DNA of 21,075 nt from Apostichopus parvimensis (Eukaryota > Echinodermata > Holothuroidea > Aspidochirotida > Stichopodidae). Every line of letters begins with the position of its first letter. The stretch's first letter is position 1. Of the stretch, positions 1 to 10,940 are shown one piece after another. The stretch is taken from assembly GCA_000934455.1 (NCBI GenBank), contig KN888219.1, forward strand, positions 32,405 through 53,479. Reading direction: 5' to 3'. The translations under genes and the position numbers were made by a program. Below the pieces are notes generated by a model, which saw only the letters and a list, made by a program, of their open reading frames with translations, was not told the DNA's origin and did no database searches.

Positions 1-551
1 ATTATTACTGTGTATCATTTTGGGAAGCCTCAGAACCATTGTATAGCATCAATTTAAGTTTGTAGGGTAAACAATAGTAAAATATTGTAATCAGACAATT
101 GTTTCCACATTTGAGGATTCAAGCTGGGTTCAATTTTCACACAATATCATCTTCCCTGCAACATGTCTTAAATGCTAAGACGGATCATTTATTTGCAATG
201 ACAAAACATTAATGATTTAATGTCATACCAAATTAATTCATGAGGAAGACCACATCGAATGTGTGCAAAAGACTTTCTCAGAACTTCAGAAGGCTTACAA
301 CTTTGAACTGATTATTTGATTAGCTTAACCGATCCATTCTTTTAGGCCTTGTTCACATTTGAGAATGCCAATAAGGATCTAGATCCTGTCTTTCCAAGGA
401 GAGGTAATAGGCTGACCCAGGACATGTCTACATTTTACAATTTATTGTGAGCGCTTTGTTCCATATGTATTGTCAAATTGCACACTCGCGATGTGATACT
501 ATGCACAGTACTTGGAACATAGTGTAACAAATTTTTGCAATCCTATCTTGC
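1..551. other. AT-rich single-copy DNA, no gene seen
   Basis: No open frame, RNA gene, tandem repeat or repeated block could be recognised here. The stretch is AT-rich with scattered stop codons in all frames and ends directly at the TTAA that bounds the first MITE copy. Confidence 0.6.
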
Positions 552-928
552 TTAAAGGGTGTGAAGACTCGCGCAAAAAGAAACTTCTAATGCTGGTAAT
601 CTGACCTAGTTTCGAATGAGGTGTAACAGAAGTGTTAGACACCATCATCGATCCCAGAAAATACACGCACACAGCTTGCTACCATCGATAATTATAGACA
701 CTAGTGTACAGTCAGTACATACAGCTGCGGTCAATACCCACAGCACAGTGTACAAGCAATACAGCGATGGGCATCTCAGGTCCAGCTAAAGATAACAAGG
801 TATCACGTTTCATTACTGTACTGTCTGTATTTTGTAGCGACACAAACAAAACGTCACTTGCAAGGAACGGAAAGTTAACTTTTTCAGATGGCCGCACGCG
901 GTTTGGGGCAAGTCTTCAATGCCTTTAA
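552..928 (+). mobile_element. TTAA-flanked MITE, copy 1
   Basis: This is a short non-autonomous DNA transposon (miniature inverted-repeat element) of 377 bp including both flanking TTAA tetramers. The left end reads TTAAAGGGTGTGAAGACTCG. The right end, read on the opposite strand, begins TTAAAGGCATTGAAGACTCG, so the ends form terminal inverted repeats of about 21 bp with three mismatches. Two further copies with the same ends lie at 2545-2911 and 8248-8610, all in the same orientation, which makes the boundaries firm. TTAA at both edges suggests the TTAA target duplication known for piggyBac-type transposases, but TTAA could instead be part of the inverted repeat. An open frame of 74 codons inside it (704-928) is shared with copy 2, runs into the inverted repeat and resembles no transposase, so it is not counted as a gene. 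The class assignment is inference; the repeat structure is seen directly. Confidence 0.85.
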
Positions 929-2544
929 GTCTAAGAGCGTAACCATTGCACATGGAGAATGGCAACCAAAAATTGAGTGCAGACAGGGACATTTTTGGAG
1001 TGGATAGATCGACTGCTTGTTAAACAACACATATGTTACCACATTCATGTTGTTGTTTTCCAACATAGAGTATTTCCACTTCTTACAAGTTTAACGCACT
1101 GATAGACATTGTGCCAGCATAAACCAGATTATAATTTCTATTAATGTTACAAATGTTCACTTTAGTATAACCATTAGGAACACATGTGACATGGGCTGTG
1201 TTACTATCCTACGAGCAAACAAAATTCCTCTCATTCAAGGCTTTGATACAAGTAAACCTTTACCAATCGTTAAAATCCTAATGTTGAGATTGATTCATAA
1301 TGTTCACGCCTGCAATAGCTATAGTATAGTACTACATTAACCCTGTCATTAGACTCGCGACGGTCTGTGTTAATGAGAGAATGAAGAAGTCAGAGATCTC
1401 TCGATGCCCCGAACATCCACAAAACAATCTTAATCGCCCTTAATCCCCCAAATGGAGATCATGATTGCTGGAGTTTGACCCTCCTTGAATTCCCAAATGT
1501 GAACAAGGCTCTAGTGAATAACCACAGCAATTCTCATAACAAACTTTGGTCGTAATCAACAATCTTGAGCTATGCAATGATTGGTTTAATCTCAACAACA
1601 AACTTAACTTTATTCTAATCAGTCTCTTCAAACTACAAAAAGCTAAGCAGATGGAAGGATTGAATCATCCTCACACCATGACTATCTTTCGTAAAAATTG
1701 TAATATTTGTATTAATTGCAAAACAACCTTTATTACGTATCTAATACTGTGATTAACTAAACGATGAATGCTTCAGTATTTCTCTTACTGAACAGCTTGC
1801 AGAAAAATGATTCATATTTCCCCACAGGCATTTAATATGCATCTCAAATATGCATGGATAATACTAAAGTAGGGGATAAGATTGGATCTGTTTAAAGACT
1901 TTATCGCTGGTAGATATGATAGAAGACAATCTCAAAATGGACTTGGATTTTTTAATTTTTTATTTGTTTGATCTCCTTTGGGCACTACTGAAGGAGAATG
2001 ACAGACAATTTTTACAAAATTAAAAAGAGGGCATACAAAGGCAAAAATACCATCTTAATGTAATTGACACAGACTAGTGGAACCATATCCTTCACAGCAA
2101 ATATATACTGGAGTGACTGCAGAATCAAAATGAACATCAAATCTATCGAAAGACTGCAATATGAAGAACAAAATGAAAACGGATATGTGACTCAATCATT
2201 CAAAGGAAATCATTTATAGAATGAAATCACATCATATTATTGATCTTCAAACGATGAGAAGAAATAATATGATAAATAATAAACATAAAGAGAGTTATTA
2301 TTGAATATTACTAATGTTGAAAATTAAAAACTGAATTCAGTGTATTGTTTCCAAAAAAAGAGGTTAAAACACAGAGTAAGAATTTATGCTAAAGGTCCCA
2401 AATGAATTCTTTTTTTGTTTTTAAACTTAAAAGGAACTGTTCGGCGATACAGGCAAGAGTGGAGCTTCTCTTCACGGCATCAACATTCTGTAAAACACAT
2501 GCAGTTCTGAGATTACTATGGTAATGGTATGAATTCAAATATCG
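929..2544. other. AT-rich single-copy DNA, no gene seen
   Basis: This 1.6 kb lies between the first two MITE copies. Only short open frames (under 70 codons) without recognisable domains are present, on both strands. No tandem array, tRNA-like fold or repeated block was found. Confidence 0.55.
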
Positions 2545-2911
2545 TTAAAGGGTGCTAAGACTCGCATAAAAAGAAATGTCTAATGCCGGTAATCTGACCT
2601 AGTTTCGAATGAGGTGTAACAGAAGTGTTAGACACCACCATCGATCCCAGAAAATACACACACAGCTTGTTACCGTCAGTAATTAGATACTAGTGTACAG
2701 TCAGTACATACAGCTGCGGTCAATACCCACAGCACGGTGTATAAAGGATACAGCGATGGAAATCTCAGATCCAGTTAAAGATAACAAGGTATCCTGTTCA
2801 TTACTGTCTGCATTTTGTAGCGACACGAACAAAACGTCACTTGCAAGCAACAGAAAGTTAACTTTTTCAGATGGCCGCATGCGGTTTGGGGCGAGTCTTC
2901 AATGCCTTTAA
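2545..2911 (+). mobile_element. TTAA-flanked MITE, copy 2
   Basis: This is the second copy of the short inverted-repeat element, 367 bp including both TTAA tetramers. It aligns along its full length with copy 1 and copy 3, with point differences and a few small indels (visually around 90 percent identical; not computed). The left inverted repeat carries substitutions (GGGTGCTAAGACTCGCAT), while the right end is intact (GGCGAGTCTTCAATGCCT followed by TTAA). The outer flanks differ from those of copies 1 and 3, which supports independent insertion rather than segmental duplication. It has no coding capacity of its own. Confidence 0.85.
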
Positions 2912-5900
2912 TTACAAGTTGAGGACACAATTAACTACAAATTGCCTTTGTGTTTCTACTTTCTTCTTTAAATACTGCAGCCATGTGAGCAATTTTTAGT
3001 ATTTCAAGGTCTCTGCATAATCCCTAAGTTATTAACAGGAATGAGAGTGATGTCAAGGTTACCATAACTCACCTTAAATCGGCCTTCCTGCATCTACGTG
3101 TGAATTTTCATTTCATATTTGTGAATAATTTAAAGCATGAGTGGCTATACTCAAAAAGTCTACTTAACCAGCATTGGTTAACGTGATTTCAAGACTTTCA
3201 AGAAGCTTATCGTGTGAACTAGCAATTAACTAGCACTTTCTCCATGTTGGAACTAGATATAACAACAATTTCCTAAAAAGACCTTGTAAAGTAACTATAT
3301 AGTCACAATTATGAAGGAACAGTTGGCCAGATGGCCGACAGAGCAAACCTAAAGTTTTCTACTTATAAATTCAGAAATGTCAAGTAGATTAGTTTTCTAT
3401 ATAACAAATGTTACTTTGCTTTTACACAAAAATTACTAAATTTGGTATCTAGACAGAAAGAATGAAAGAAACAGTATTTCAATACAGATAGAGGATATAT
3501 ATTGTAACACGCACAATGTAGAGCACATAGTGTAATGCAGAGGAGAGTGCAGTGGATGTGGGGAGACATGTAAGCATAGAGTGATGTACCATCTCAACTC
3601 CATATCAATTTAGTTGTTTCTAGCATTCACTGATGAAATTCTATTTTGACACAACCATCCTGAATGAATGATGTTATGATATCAGACCTCACATCAGCTG
3701 TTACTATTAATAACAACTATAAATTATTAACTTCAAATAACATGAATTGACGTAGGAAACATTCTTAATACATCATCAAGAACCTAGTTGCTTTTGTGAG
3801 AAAACAGAAGAAGGAAATGAGTCATTATTTCTAACAAACATCTCTGGTGTTAGAAGGAAAAAATAAACCAATACTCACGACAAGTCATTTAAGGCTACAC
3901 GAGTAACTTGCATTGATTCATGTTTAAACGATGACATATTGTACTTTGTATATTACAATTGTTACTGGAGGGGGGGAGAGGGGTGTAATGGCTCTCCAGG
4001 AATGTTAAGCGACCCCAAAACAAACACAGCAATAAACCAGACCAGACCCCTTTGCATCAATTAAAGATATTAATTAATTAAGAAGCTGTCACCAGGTCGG
4101 TTATAATTGGGGGTGTGAAGGGTACTAGCAGGAAATTCCTCTGAAATATTAACATTCAGAGAGAACCTAGTTAATGAAACACATCATTGCCTTACAACCA
4201 CAATGGTAAATTCTGTGGATTCTGACATCCCATGTTAGGTATACCTCTGATATATCTTTTTTAGATAAAGATAACAAATTATAATTTTTGGGAGACTCAG
4301 ACATTTGGAGGGTTGGGGGAGGGTTCAAACAAGACACTCTCAGTCAATGTTTGAGTAATGTGTGTCTTGACTAGTGATGCAATTGCTATCTGAATCAAAT
4401 GTGATCACTATTTGTAACTAGCACCATGTCAATACAGAATGCTGCAGCAGCTGCAAAATCCCACTTGGATAGATTAGGATGAATCAATATCAAACAATAA
4501 GGATTATCTGTAGTTCCTCCAGCGTCTGTTGTGTACAACTGCAAAGCACAACCGATCCCACAGATGCAGCCTGGCTGCAGAACGCTGCAGCTCTCTCAGC
4601 AAACATTTTACACGGTACCTAAACTTTCATTCGATGAAAGAAAATATGTCTAACCGTGACTGAAAGCAGCTTTTTTTGAGTTTGATCAACAATTATAAAT
4701 TTGCCAAGCTCACAAAGTATAACTTTTAAGATATAATTGCAACTGATCAAAGTTAGACAGAATCCTAGAACGACCAAGTATCAGCTCATGCACAACTAAT
4801 TAATCAATTCAATTGGAGTCTTAAAGAGTCAAAATATTTCTTCAGCCAGACACTTTCCCATATATCACAATGCTAAGATATACACAGATCTTGAAAGCCC
4901 TTCAAAAACACAAAACTAGGCACTTTGGGTGATTGAATAAGAAGGAGGTTGGTTCGACCAGAAATGACCGGTCACCTTTTTGGAGGGAGGGGGGTTACCA
5001 GGTCACTCTAGACATGGTAGAGGGACAGTGCAGTGGTTGTGGGGAGACAGGTGCACATTTCACCAAAAGCAGTTAATTTGGAAAGCTTTTTGAGTTATTG
5101 ATTAATTGCTTCAGTCGCTAAAATGAAAGTTGACTAATCAAACCAATGAGTGAGTAAGTATATTGTCATGGGATTTTTAATTTAATTTTGTTTAATATTA
5201 TGTATATATAATATTATGCATATATTATAATAACGATCAATTGAAGAATTTTTTTGTTCTTTAGAGTTATAATTGGCTTGATTAAGTTGTGTGAAATACA
5301 ATCCAAACATACATGGCTGCTTGGAAAGCTGTCATTGGTGGTAGTCATTCTGACAGTTTCTGCCTGGACAAACTTCTCAGCCACTAGAACATGATGTAAA
5401 GTCTGATTCAATTTGTTGAAAGCATTGACAGAAATGAAAGATTTTATGCAGTAAAACCAACTCACTCATACAGTATGTGCACAATAGCTATGATTCTCCA
5501 CAGTGCAGCACAACACTAGGAAGAATATCGAGAACATTTTAAGTGGAACACTACCTAATGAACGTTGAATGTCTGTATACCCAGCGGACTTGCTTCAAGT
5601 TGACTGCCTACATCTCTATAGCCACCCGAATTAATACGCAATAATCAAATCATCCTATCAAGTTGAAATATAAAGAATACACCTCAAGTCACCTTGAGAG
5701 GTGAGAGTCAAAATCATCCCCAGTGATTAGTTTTTTTCCTTCTTCTTTTTCCAAGTACGCAGCCTGCAAACTGTGGCAGAACTTTTAATTCATTAGATAA
5801 ATTTGTAGTATGTCAACATCTTCAGCTATGTGCTGGATACATTTCCAGATAAGAAATGCCATCATAATTTATTCAGTTGTTAGTTGTTATTGACATTGAC

Positions 5901-7336
5901 TTGTTATTATTTTGTTATTTTCTGTCCAATGAAGGATATCATTAAAAGATTTTAGCATTCAACAGTATCGAAAATTTAAGCAAAGAAAATGTAAAAAGCA
6001 ACTTTTTTATGAGGAATTAACTTAGGATATTAAAATCTGCTTCTTGAATGTTTTAACACTGTTTGCAAAGTGAACTTAATAAAGTGTCTTAATTTTCTCA
6101 TATTTGTATCAATGCTTAATTGTCTTGAGTCTTGAACTTGAATAAAGCCTAATTATCTTATTATCATCCCTTAATGCAATCCATATTTTGAGAAATTATA
6201 CTTAAGTATGCAATTACTACAATTGCTGTAGTACATAGTGAAGCATCTTTCAAACATATGCACTGGTGGCAACATGGATGTAACTTCACTTTTATACAGT
6301 ACACATAATCCTTTGCCCTCCCCCCTTCCCGACCCAATACCTCATTCCCTTAGGTGCTTCGTTGTTGAGATACTAGATAAATTAATAAAAGGCTATATCT
6401 TCCATAGCCCAAACATGAGATACATAAGCAATGCTTGTATAAGAATAGGGTCATTGAAAACCATTATCTCTGTTACCCTCATCATAAAATCAGAGATTTC
6501 TGTTTGAGTAATATGACAGAGGATACTAGAGTTTGCATTCCAGATGAAACTTTTCATCACTTCCACTTTGGGTATAATAACCAACATGCCAAACCGATGA
6601 CTCAAATCTATGAGCAGAGGCGAGATGGGGACGGATTGATCAGCTGATGAAAAGAATGAATGCATTATGCAAATCTCTTTGCACAATCTGTATCTCAACA
6701 GGAGGAATATCAGCTCACCAAATTGCAAAGCAAAAACACAGGCTGAATTAGGGGCTAATAACCAATGTGTAAAGGTATAGATATACATGTCATATATATA
6801 TATCGAAAACCTCAGAAATTTCTCCTGGATACCCATTGATTACAGCATAATTATGCTTTAGTATGCTATATGTATCCAATTATTCTAATGAAGGAGAAAT
6901 TTGTAAAAAATTACTAGACTTACAAATTGCCTTCATAAAACAGGATGGATTTTATTTTAAAAATCATTTGAAATGTAAAATCAACTATGTTGCATGAAGG
7001 ATTTTAAGTTTGAAATTGATGCTAATTATCCCTACCAGGAGATATATATATACATATGTGTACATCCATAATCTCCAGTATATAGGACACTTTAATTGGT
7101 GATTAAAATTCTCTTCCAGACATGAGGCATCTTTATCCATGCTCATGTTACTTTCTTCGCAACAAAATTTCACCATTCCAATGAGACCATAAATTTTATA
7201 CGGCAACAAAACATGATCATACAATCGAAGTACCACACAATAAAATATATTACTGCCATAGTAAAAGTAACCATGTGACCGGTAATGCGTGGCATCAGTA
7301 ATCCACATAGGGGAGAAACTCTCATCACTACGTAGC

Positions 7337-7364
7337 AACCACTGGTATGGAACCACTGGTATGG
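7337..7364. repeat. 14-bp tandem duplication
   Basis: The 14-mer AACCACTGGTATGG occurs twice in direct succession with no mismatch, probably a recent slippage duplication. It falls within the minus-strand open frame at 6985-7419, where it would add a frame-shifting 14 bases. Confidence 0.85.
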
Positions 7365-7561
7365 AACAATAATCTTGAAAAACTGGCAGTATTTCAGACA
7401 CATGTGTATTGTATGACACTACAAATCATCTGAAATAATTTAAATACAATCAACCTCTTTTTCAGACATACTTGCAGCCTAACGGTATTGCAAAAAACTA
7501 CTGTTTAGCAGGACTTTAGCCAAAGAGGTTATTAAAGTAGGGAGTCAAATCGTCCACATTA

Positions 7562-7594
7562 GGGCCAGGGGAGAGGGGTCAGGAGGGGGGGGGG
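7562..7594 (+). other. G-rich tract with quadruplex potential
   Basis: Runs of three, four, four and ten G separated by short loops fit the general pattern for an intramolecular G-quadruplex on the plus strand. Similar G-rich tracts recur at 7863-7881 and 12883-12899, and C-rich counterparts at 10916-10940 and 13902-13923. Folding is inferred from sequence only. Confidence 0.5.
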
Positions 7595-7931
7595 AATTGT
7601 GTGGTGGTCTCTAAAGGTCCACAGAGTCAAAGCTGTCCCTCCTGTCTATCAAAATATTTATTTGATTGAGAGTGTTTTTACACAGTGTGATGTTAACTGT
7701 TGCAGCCTTTTGCAAAATCCAATTCCTATCAACATCTTTTCAAATGTGAAGTCTGTCATCCATTAGTTCTTTCAATCACAGTTCTTTTTCCCTCGAGTGT
7801 TCTTCCAGCAACAGAGTACTTAACAGTTTCATGTTTGCTGATGTATAATGATGCCTCTTCTAGGGAGGGGGGGGGTTGGGGATAAGCAGTGTGAAGAGTA
7901 CATGTTGTACTCTCTGGTATTCATGCATGAA

Positions 7932-7967
7932 TTTCTTTCTTCTTTCTTTCTTTCTTTCTTTCTTTTT
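7932..7967. repeat. (TTTC)n microsatellite
   Basis: This is a pyrimidine-only tract built from TTTC tetramers, about seven clean repeats preceded by an imperfect start. It is a simple sequence repeat and probably length-polymorphic. Confidence 0.9.
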
Positions 7968-8120
7968 ATCCTTCCTTCAAAAGCCTAGCTGTCCATAGGT
8001 AACTTGCAATATGATACCCATCATGTGGATCATGCGTGAAGCTAGTGCAGAGAAAACAGCTGCTGAGCTTGAAAAATAACACAAAGTATGTTTCCTACTT
8101 CCAATCTGAAAGTAAATGGG

Positions 8121-8144
8121 CAGTGACCCCGGGGAGGGTCATTG
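8121..8144. other. Short inverted repeat around TGACCC / GGGTCA
   Basis: CAGTGACCC and GGGTCATTG face each other across a six-base spacer (8 of 9 positions pair). The TGACCC/GGGTCA halves resemble nuclear-receptor half-sites in everted orientation, but nothing else supports a regulatory role. It may simply be a chance hairpin. Confidence 0.3.
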
Positions 8145-8172
8145 CAGGTTATAGAGTGTAAGAATGTTTCCA

Positions 8173-8198
8173 CTTGTTGTATGTACTTGTTGTATGTT
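8173..8198. repeat. 13-bp tandem duplication
   Basis: CTTGTTGTATGTA is followed at once by the same 13-mer with one final mismatch, a minor slippage product about 50 bp upstream of the third MITE copy. Confidence 0.8.
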
Positions 8199-8247
8199 AG
8201 GTAGATCAGAGACTAGTGCATGTACAGCACAGGAGATAGAGTAGGTT

Positions 8248-8610
8248 TTAAAGGGTGTGAAGACTCGCGCTCAAAGAAACGTCTCATGCCGGTAATCTGA
8301 CCTAGTTTCGAATGAGGTGTAACAGAAGTGTTAGACACCACCATCGATCCCAGAAAATACACACACAGCTTGCTACTGTCGGTAATTATACACTAGTGTA
8401 CAGTCAGTACATACAGCTACGATCCAAACCCACAACACTGTACATAGCAGCGATGGACATCTCAGGTCTAGATAAAAGATAACAAGGTATCGCGTTTCAT
8501 TACTGTCTGCATTTTGTAGCGACGAGAAGAAAACTTCACTTGCAAGCAACGGAAAGTTAACTTTTTCAGAGCGCGGCACGCCGTTTGGGGCGAGTCTTCA
8601 ATGCCTTTAA
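8248..8610 (+). mobile_element. TTAA-flanked MITE, copy 3
   Basis: This is the third full-length copy of the short inverted-repeat element, 363 bp including both TTAA tetramers. It has the best-preserved inverted repeats: TGAAGACTCGC occurs at both ends in opposite orientation. Small deletions relative to copy 1 destroy the open frame seen in copies 1 and 2, as expected for non-coding filler. The sequence just outside the right TTAA continues AGGGTGGACTGAAG, which repeats the first bases of the left end (TTAAAGGGTG). This may be chance or the start of an adjacent related insertion. Confidence 0.87.
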
Positions 8611-8819
8611 AGGGTGGACTGAAGTAAAAATCAGGTTCAACAAGCTCAAAAAAACAAAGCCAAAGGAGACCACTGCCGGAGAGACTGTTTCTGGACGTTC
8701 AATCATTTCGAGTCTAACTTTAGTTTCATAATTTCTTTTTAAAAAGTAACTCTCATAAAATTCATAGAAAAAACAAAAATAAGGGTCATAGACACAAGAA
8801 TTATGGTTATGCTTTTATC
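8611..8819. other. Spacer between MITE copy 3 and the retroelement fragment
   Basis: This is AT-rich DNA with A-tracts and no recognisable gene. It could belong to either neighbouring repeat, but no boundary is visible. Confidence 0.4.
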
Positions 8820-9115
8820 AGGCTTGTTATGCAGACGTACTCCTGTGGAAACCGTGTGTTCCAAGGTACAGTATACTCTTTAATGAAAAATGGAAACAAA
8901 ATCAAATAAAACTGTTAGCAAACTGCTTATCCACTAGAGCACCTGTGTAGGAGAATGTGTAAAAGTAAGTTGGCCTGACGTTTCGATCCTAGCAGGATCT
9001 TCTTCAAAGGCTAAAATGAAATGTGGAACGACATGTAAGAAATCAACAAAATACCACCGGCTGCTTTAACCAGAAGATAAGCTTGTTGTCAGTTGTTGCA
9101 CAAGTAGGTCCATAA
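8820..9115 (-). mobile_element. Penelope-like retroelement fragment with hammerhead-like core
   Basis: On the minus strand, 8972-9011 reads TTTGAAGAA, then a perfect 5-bp stem GATCC/GGATC closing a five-base loop, then GAAACGTCAGGCC. This is the layout of the hammerhead ribozyme core: a CUGANGA box, stem II, and GAAA. It is also the widespread animal repeat signature in which a TGAAGAAG...CGAAACG hairpin follows the GIY-YIG end of Penelope-like elements. The first box here reads UUGAAGA with an extra A before the stem, so C3 of the catalytic core is replaced and the ribozyme is probably inactive or highly derived. No reverse transcriptase or GIY-YIG frame remains nearby. The outer limits (8820 and 9115) are estimates based on sequence style. 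The hairpin is seen directly, the family link is prior knowledge, and the extent is inference. Confidence 0.5.
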
Positions 9116-10395
9116 AAAGTCAGCTATGCGGAGTACTATACCAGTACTTTTTGGTTTTGTACCATAGCAACCAAAAACAACACTTGTAGTCTGCAAGTCT
9201 CCACATGTATGCTAAATCTATCAAGAATACCATATGGATACATAAGTTATGACATCCACAGCAGTGCCAGAACATCCCTACAAATATTTGACTCATGCTC
9301 AGCTGATACATAATTTACCTATGAAAAATACTAAACTTGGTGTTAAATGTCTTATGTAGGAACACATGAATGCAACCCACACTGTAGCAATGGGAATATA
9401 TTTCAGTTCATGCTTAAAAGATGCCATTCTGACTGTTCATTCTCTTCAATGAAAAAAAAATTAAGAAAAGTCTACTCGAAATTTTCATTTCCATTCATAC
9501 CAACTTCATATACCTTTCTCAAAATGACAAAATGTTAATCTTTTAAACAATACTACCACCTCCTAAAGAATGCCAAGACCTAAAGTGAGACTATTTCAAT
9601 CAGATTTCATTTCATGGTTATATATTAAAATCATGACTGCATAATTTCAATGACAGTATGAGGCACAGTTAAACACACAGATCTTGTGACACAGGGCAAA
9701 ACTTCACATTTATCAATACAAAATTATAATATTTTTTTGTTCTTTGAACCAATTATTGAACAGAAGTTACAGTATTTTAAGAACACATTAGTTACCTGGC
9801 ATTTGTACCATGTTAGATATGAACTTCACTATAGCTTCAGTCACGATAATGCCCGCTTCTGAAGTATGTTGACACGTTTTCAGATTATTTCAGACTTAAG
9901 TAAATCATAAACAAAGATAGCCTTGGGCCTTATTTAGTAGTGGTTACCAAATTCAGTTTAGTCTTTCCTTTTTTTTTCTTTCCATGGCAATTCGATCTAT
10001 AAAGTCACTTTTAAGCAAACCAATAATAAATAAATACAATGACCCCAAAAGTACAGGAGGTATATTATCCTTAAATATTCCTACATGTATGTGAGTGAGT
10101 CAGACAACAGCAACCATAATAAATTTAAGAGTGTTATAAACCTTGAAAAAATAGCTGAGTGAATGGTACATATAAGATATCGCAGTCAATTTGTGAGGTC
10201 AATTTCTCTATCCACAGAGTGTGGGGATTTAGGTTAAGTTATGAGCATAAGTTCAATAAATGCTTTTAAAGGATTAAAATTGTTAGAAATCTTGGAAGAA
10301 TGCCCTTGATAGCAACTGGTATGAGTAATGCCTTTGCTTCTTCAAGTTCAAAACAGGGAGTTGCAAGGTGACAAGAACATTACAGAATAGTGGAA

Positions 10396-10502
10396 TAGCC
10401 ACAGATTTGGTTTAGGGAAAGGGGATGCTAGGGGGACAGGGTAGAGTTACCATCAGGTGTCTTTATTGGCAGGGCTGGTAATTTCTTGTTTCAAGTATTG
10501 TC
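10396..10502. repeat. Local duplication, copy 1 of 2
   Basis: The core 10421-10474 (GGGGATG, GGGGGACAGGGTAGAGT, TACCATCAG, CTTTATTGGCAGGG) recurs at 10661-10713 with only a few differences. Weaker similarity extends left (ATAG, TTGGTT) and right (AGTATTGT). The two copies are about 240 bp apart in the same orientation. This could be an old tandem duplication or two pieces of a dispersed repeat. Confidence 0.75.
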
Positions 10503-10636
10503 ATATATTTTTCAAATTGAGGAGATAACCCAGGAGTTTTCCTTGCATACACTTCATCTTTTATTGACATATTGTTTCTACTGATGTTGGCGACTAGACA
10601 ATGAGTTATAAGCTAGATATACAATGGCAAAGTACT

Positions 10637-10731
10637 ATAGTTGTTGCCTTGGTTACGGAGGGGGATGGTGGGGGACAGGGTAGAGTAACCATCAGATGCC
10701 TTTATTGGCAGGGTTTTGTTGAGTATTGTAA
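10637..10731. repeat. Local duplication, copy 2 of 2
   Basis: This is the partner of the block at 10396-10502. It shares ACAGGGTAGAGT, ACCATCAG and TTTATTGGCAGGG in the same order and carries about a 10-bp deletion before the shared AGTATTGT. It has no coding content. Confidence 0.75.
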
Positions 10732-10915
10732 GGAGTAATGTTGATTAGTCAAATCTCTCCAAAAAGAAAACACTGGCTTCGTTAGTGACGCACTGCACAG
10801 TGTGTATTAGTCGCAATGGTCGACCATGTGTACTGCACTGTATGTACTATATGTGTGCTAAACCTCAGTACAGGTATATGTACGTATGTCTAAAGTCTAC
10901 TGACATCATGAAAAT

Positions 10916-10940
10916 CCCCACCCCCTTCTCCCCCACCCCC
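10916..10940 (-). other. C-rich tract, minus-strand quadruplex candidate
   Basis: C-runs of 4, 5, 5 and 5 are separated by loops of 1, 4 and 1 bases, so the minus strand has four G-runs with very short loops. This is the most canonical quadruplex pattern in the window. Folding is inferred. Confidence 0.5.

Larger units (their letters stand above)
2912..8247. other. Long AT-rich stretch without a supported gene
   Basis: This 5.3 kb holds no gene I can support. It contains scattered G-rich tracts (near 3968, 4983, 7562 and 7863), a (TTTC)n microsatellite, short (TA)n runs near 5200, 6795 and 7040, and a diverged pair of blocks about 36 bp long at 3541-3578 and 5021-5057. Two minus-strand open frames of 147 and 144 codons (6393-6836 and 6985-7419) are long for such AT-rich DNA. 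However, they are rich in I, Y, F and L, span (TA)n tracts and match no family I know. Confidence 0.5.

Noticed and set aside
704..928. 74-codon plus-strand open frame shared with 2693-2911
   Set aside because: It lies inside the MITE, runs through the terminal inverted repeat and is broken in the third copy. The similarity reflects the DNA repeat, not a conserved protein.
4944..4975. GGTTCGACC-like box B of a tRNA gene
   Set aside because: No matching box A or cloverleaf arms could be placed at tRNA distances upstream.
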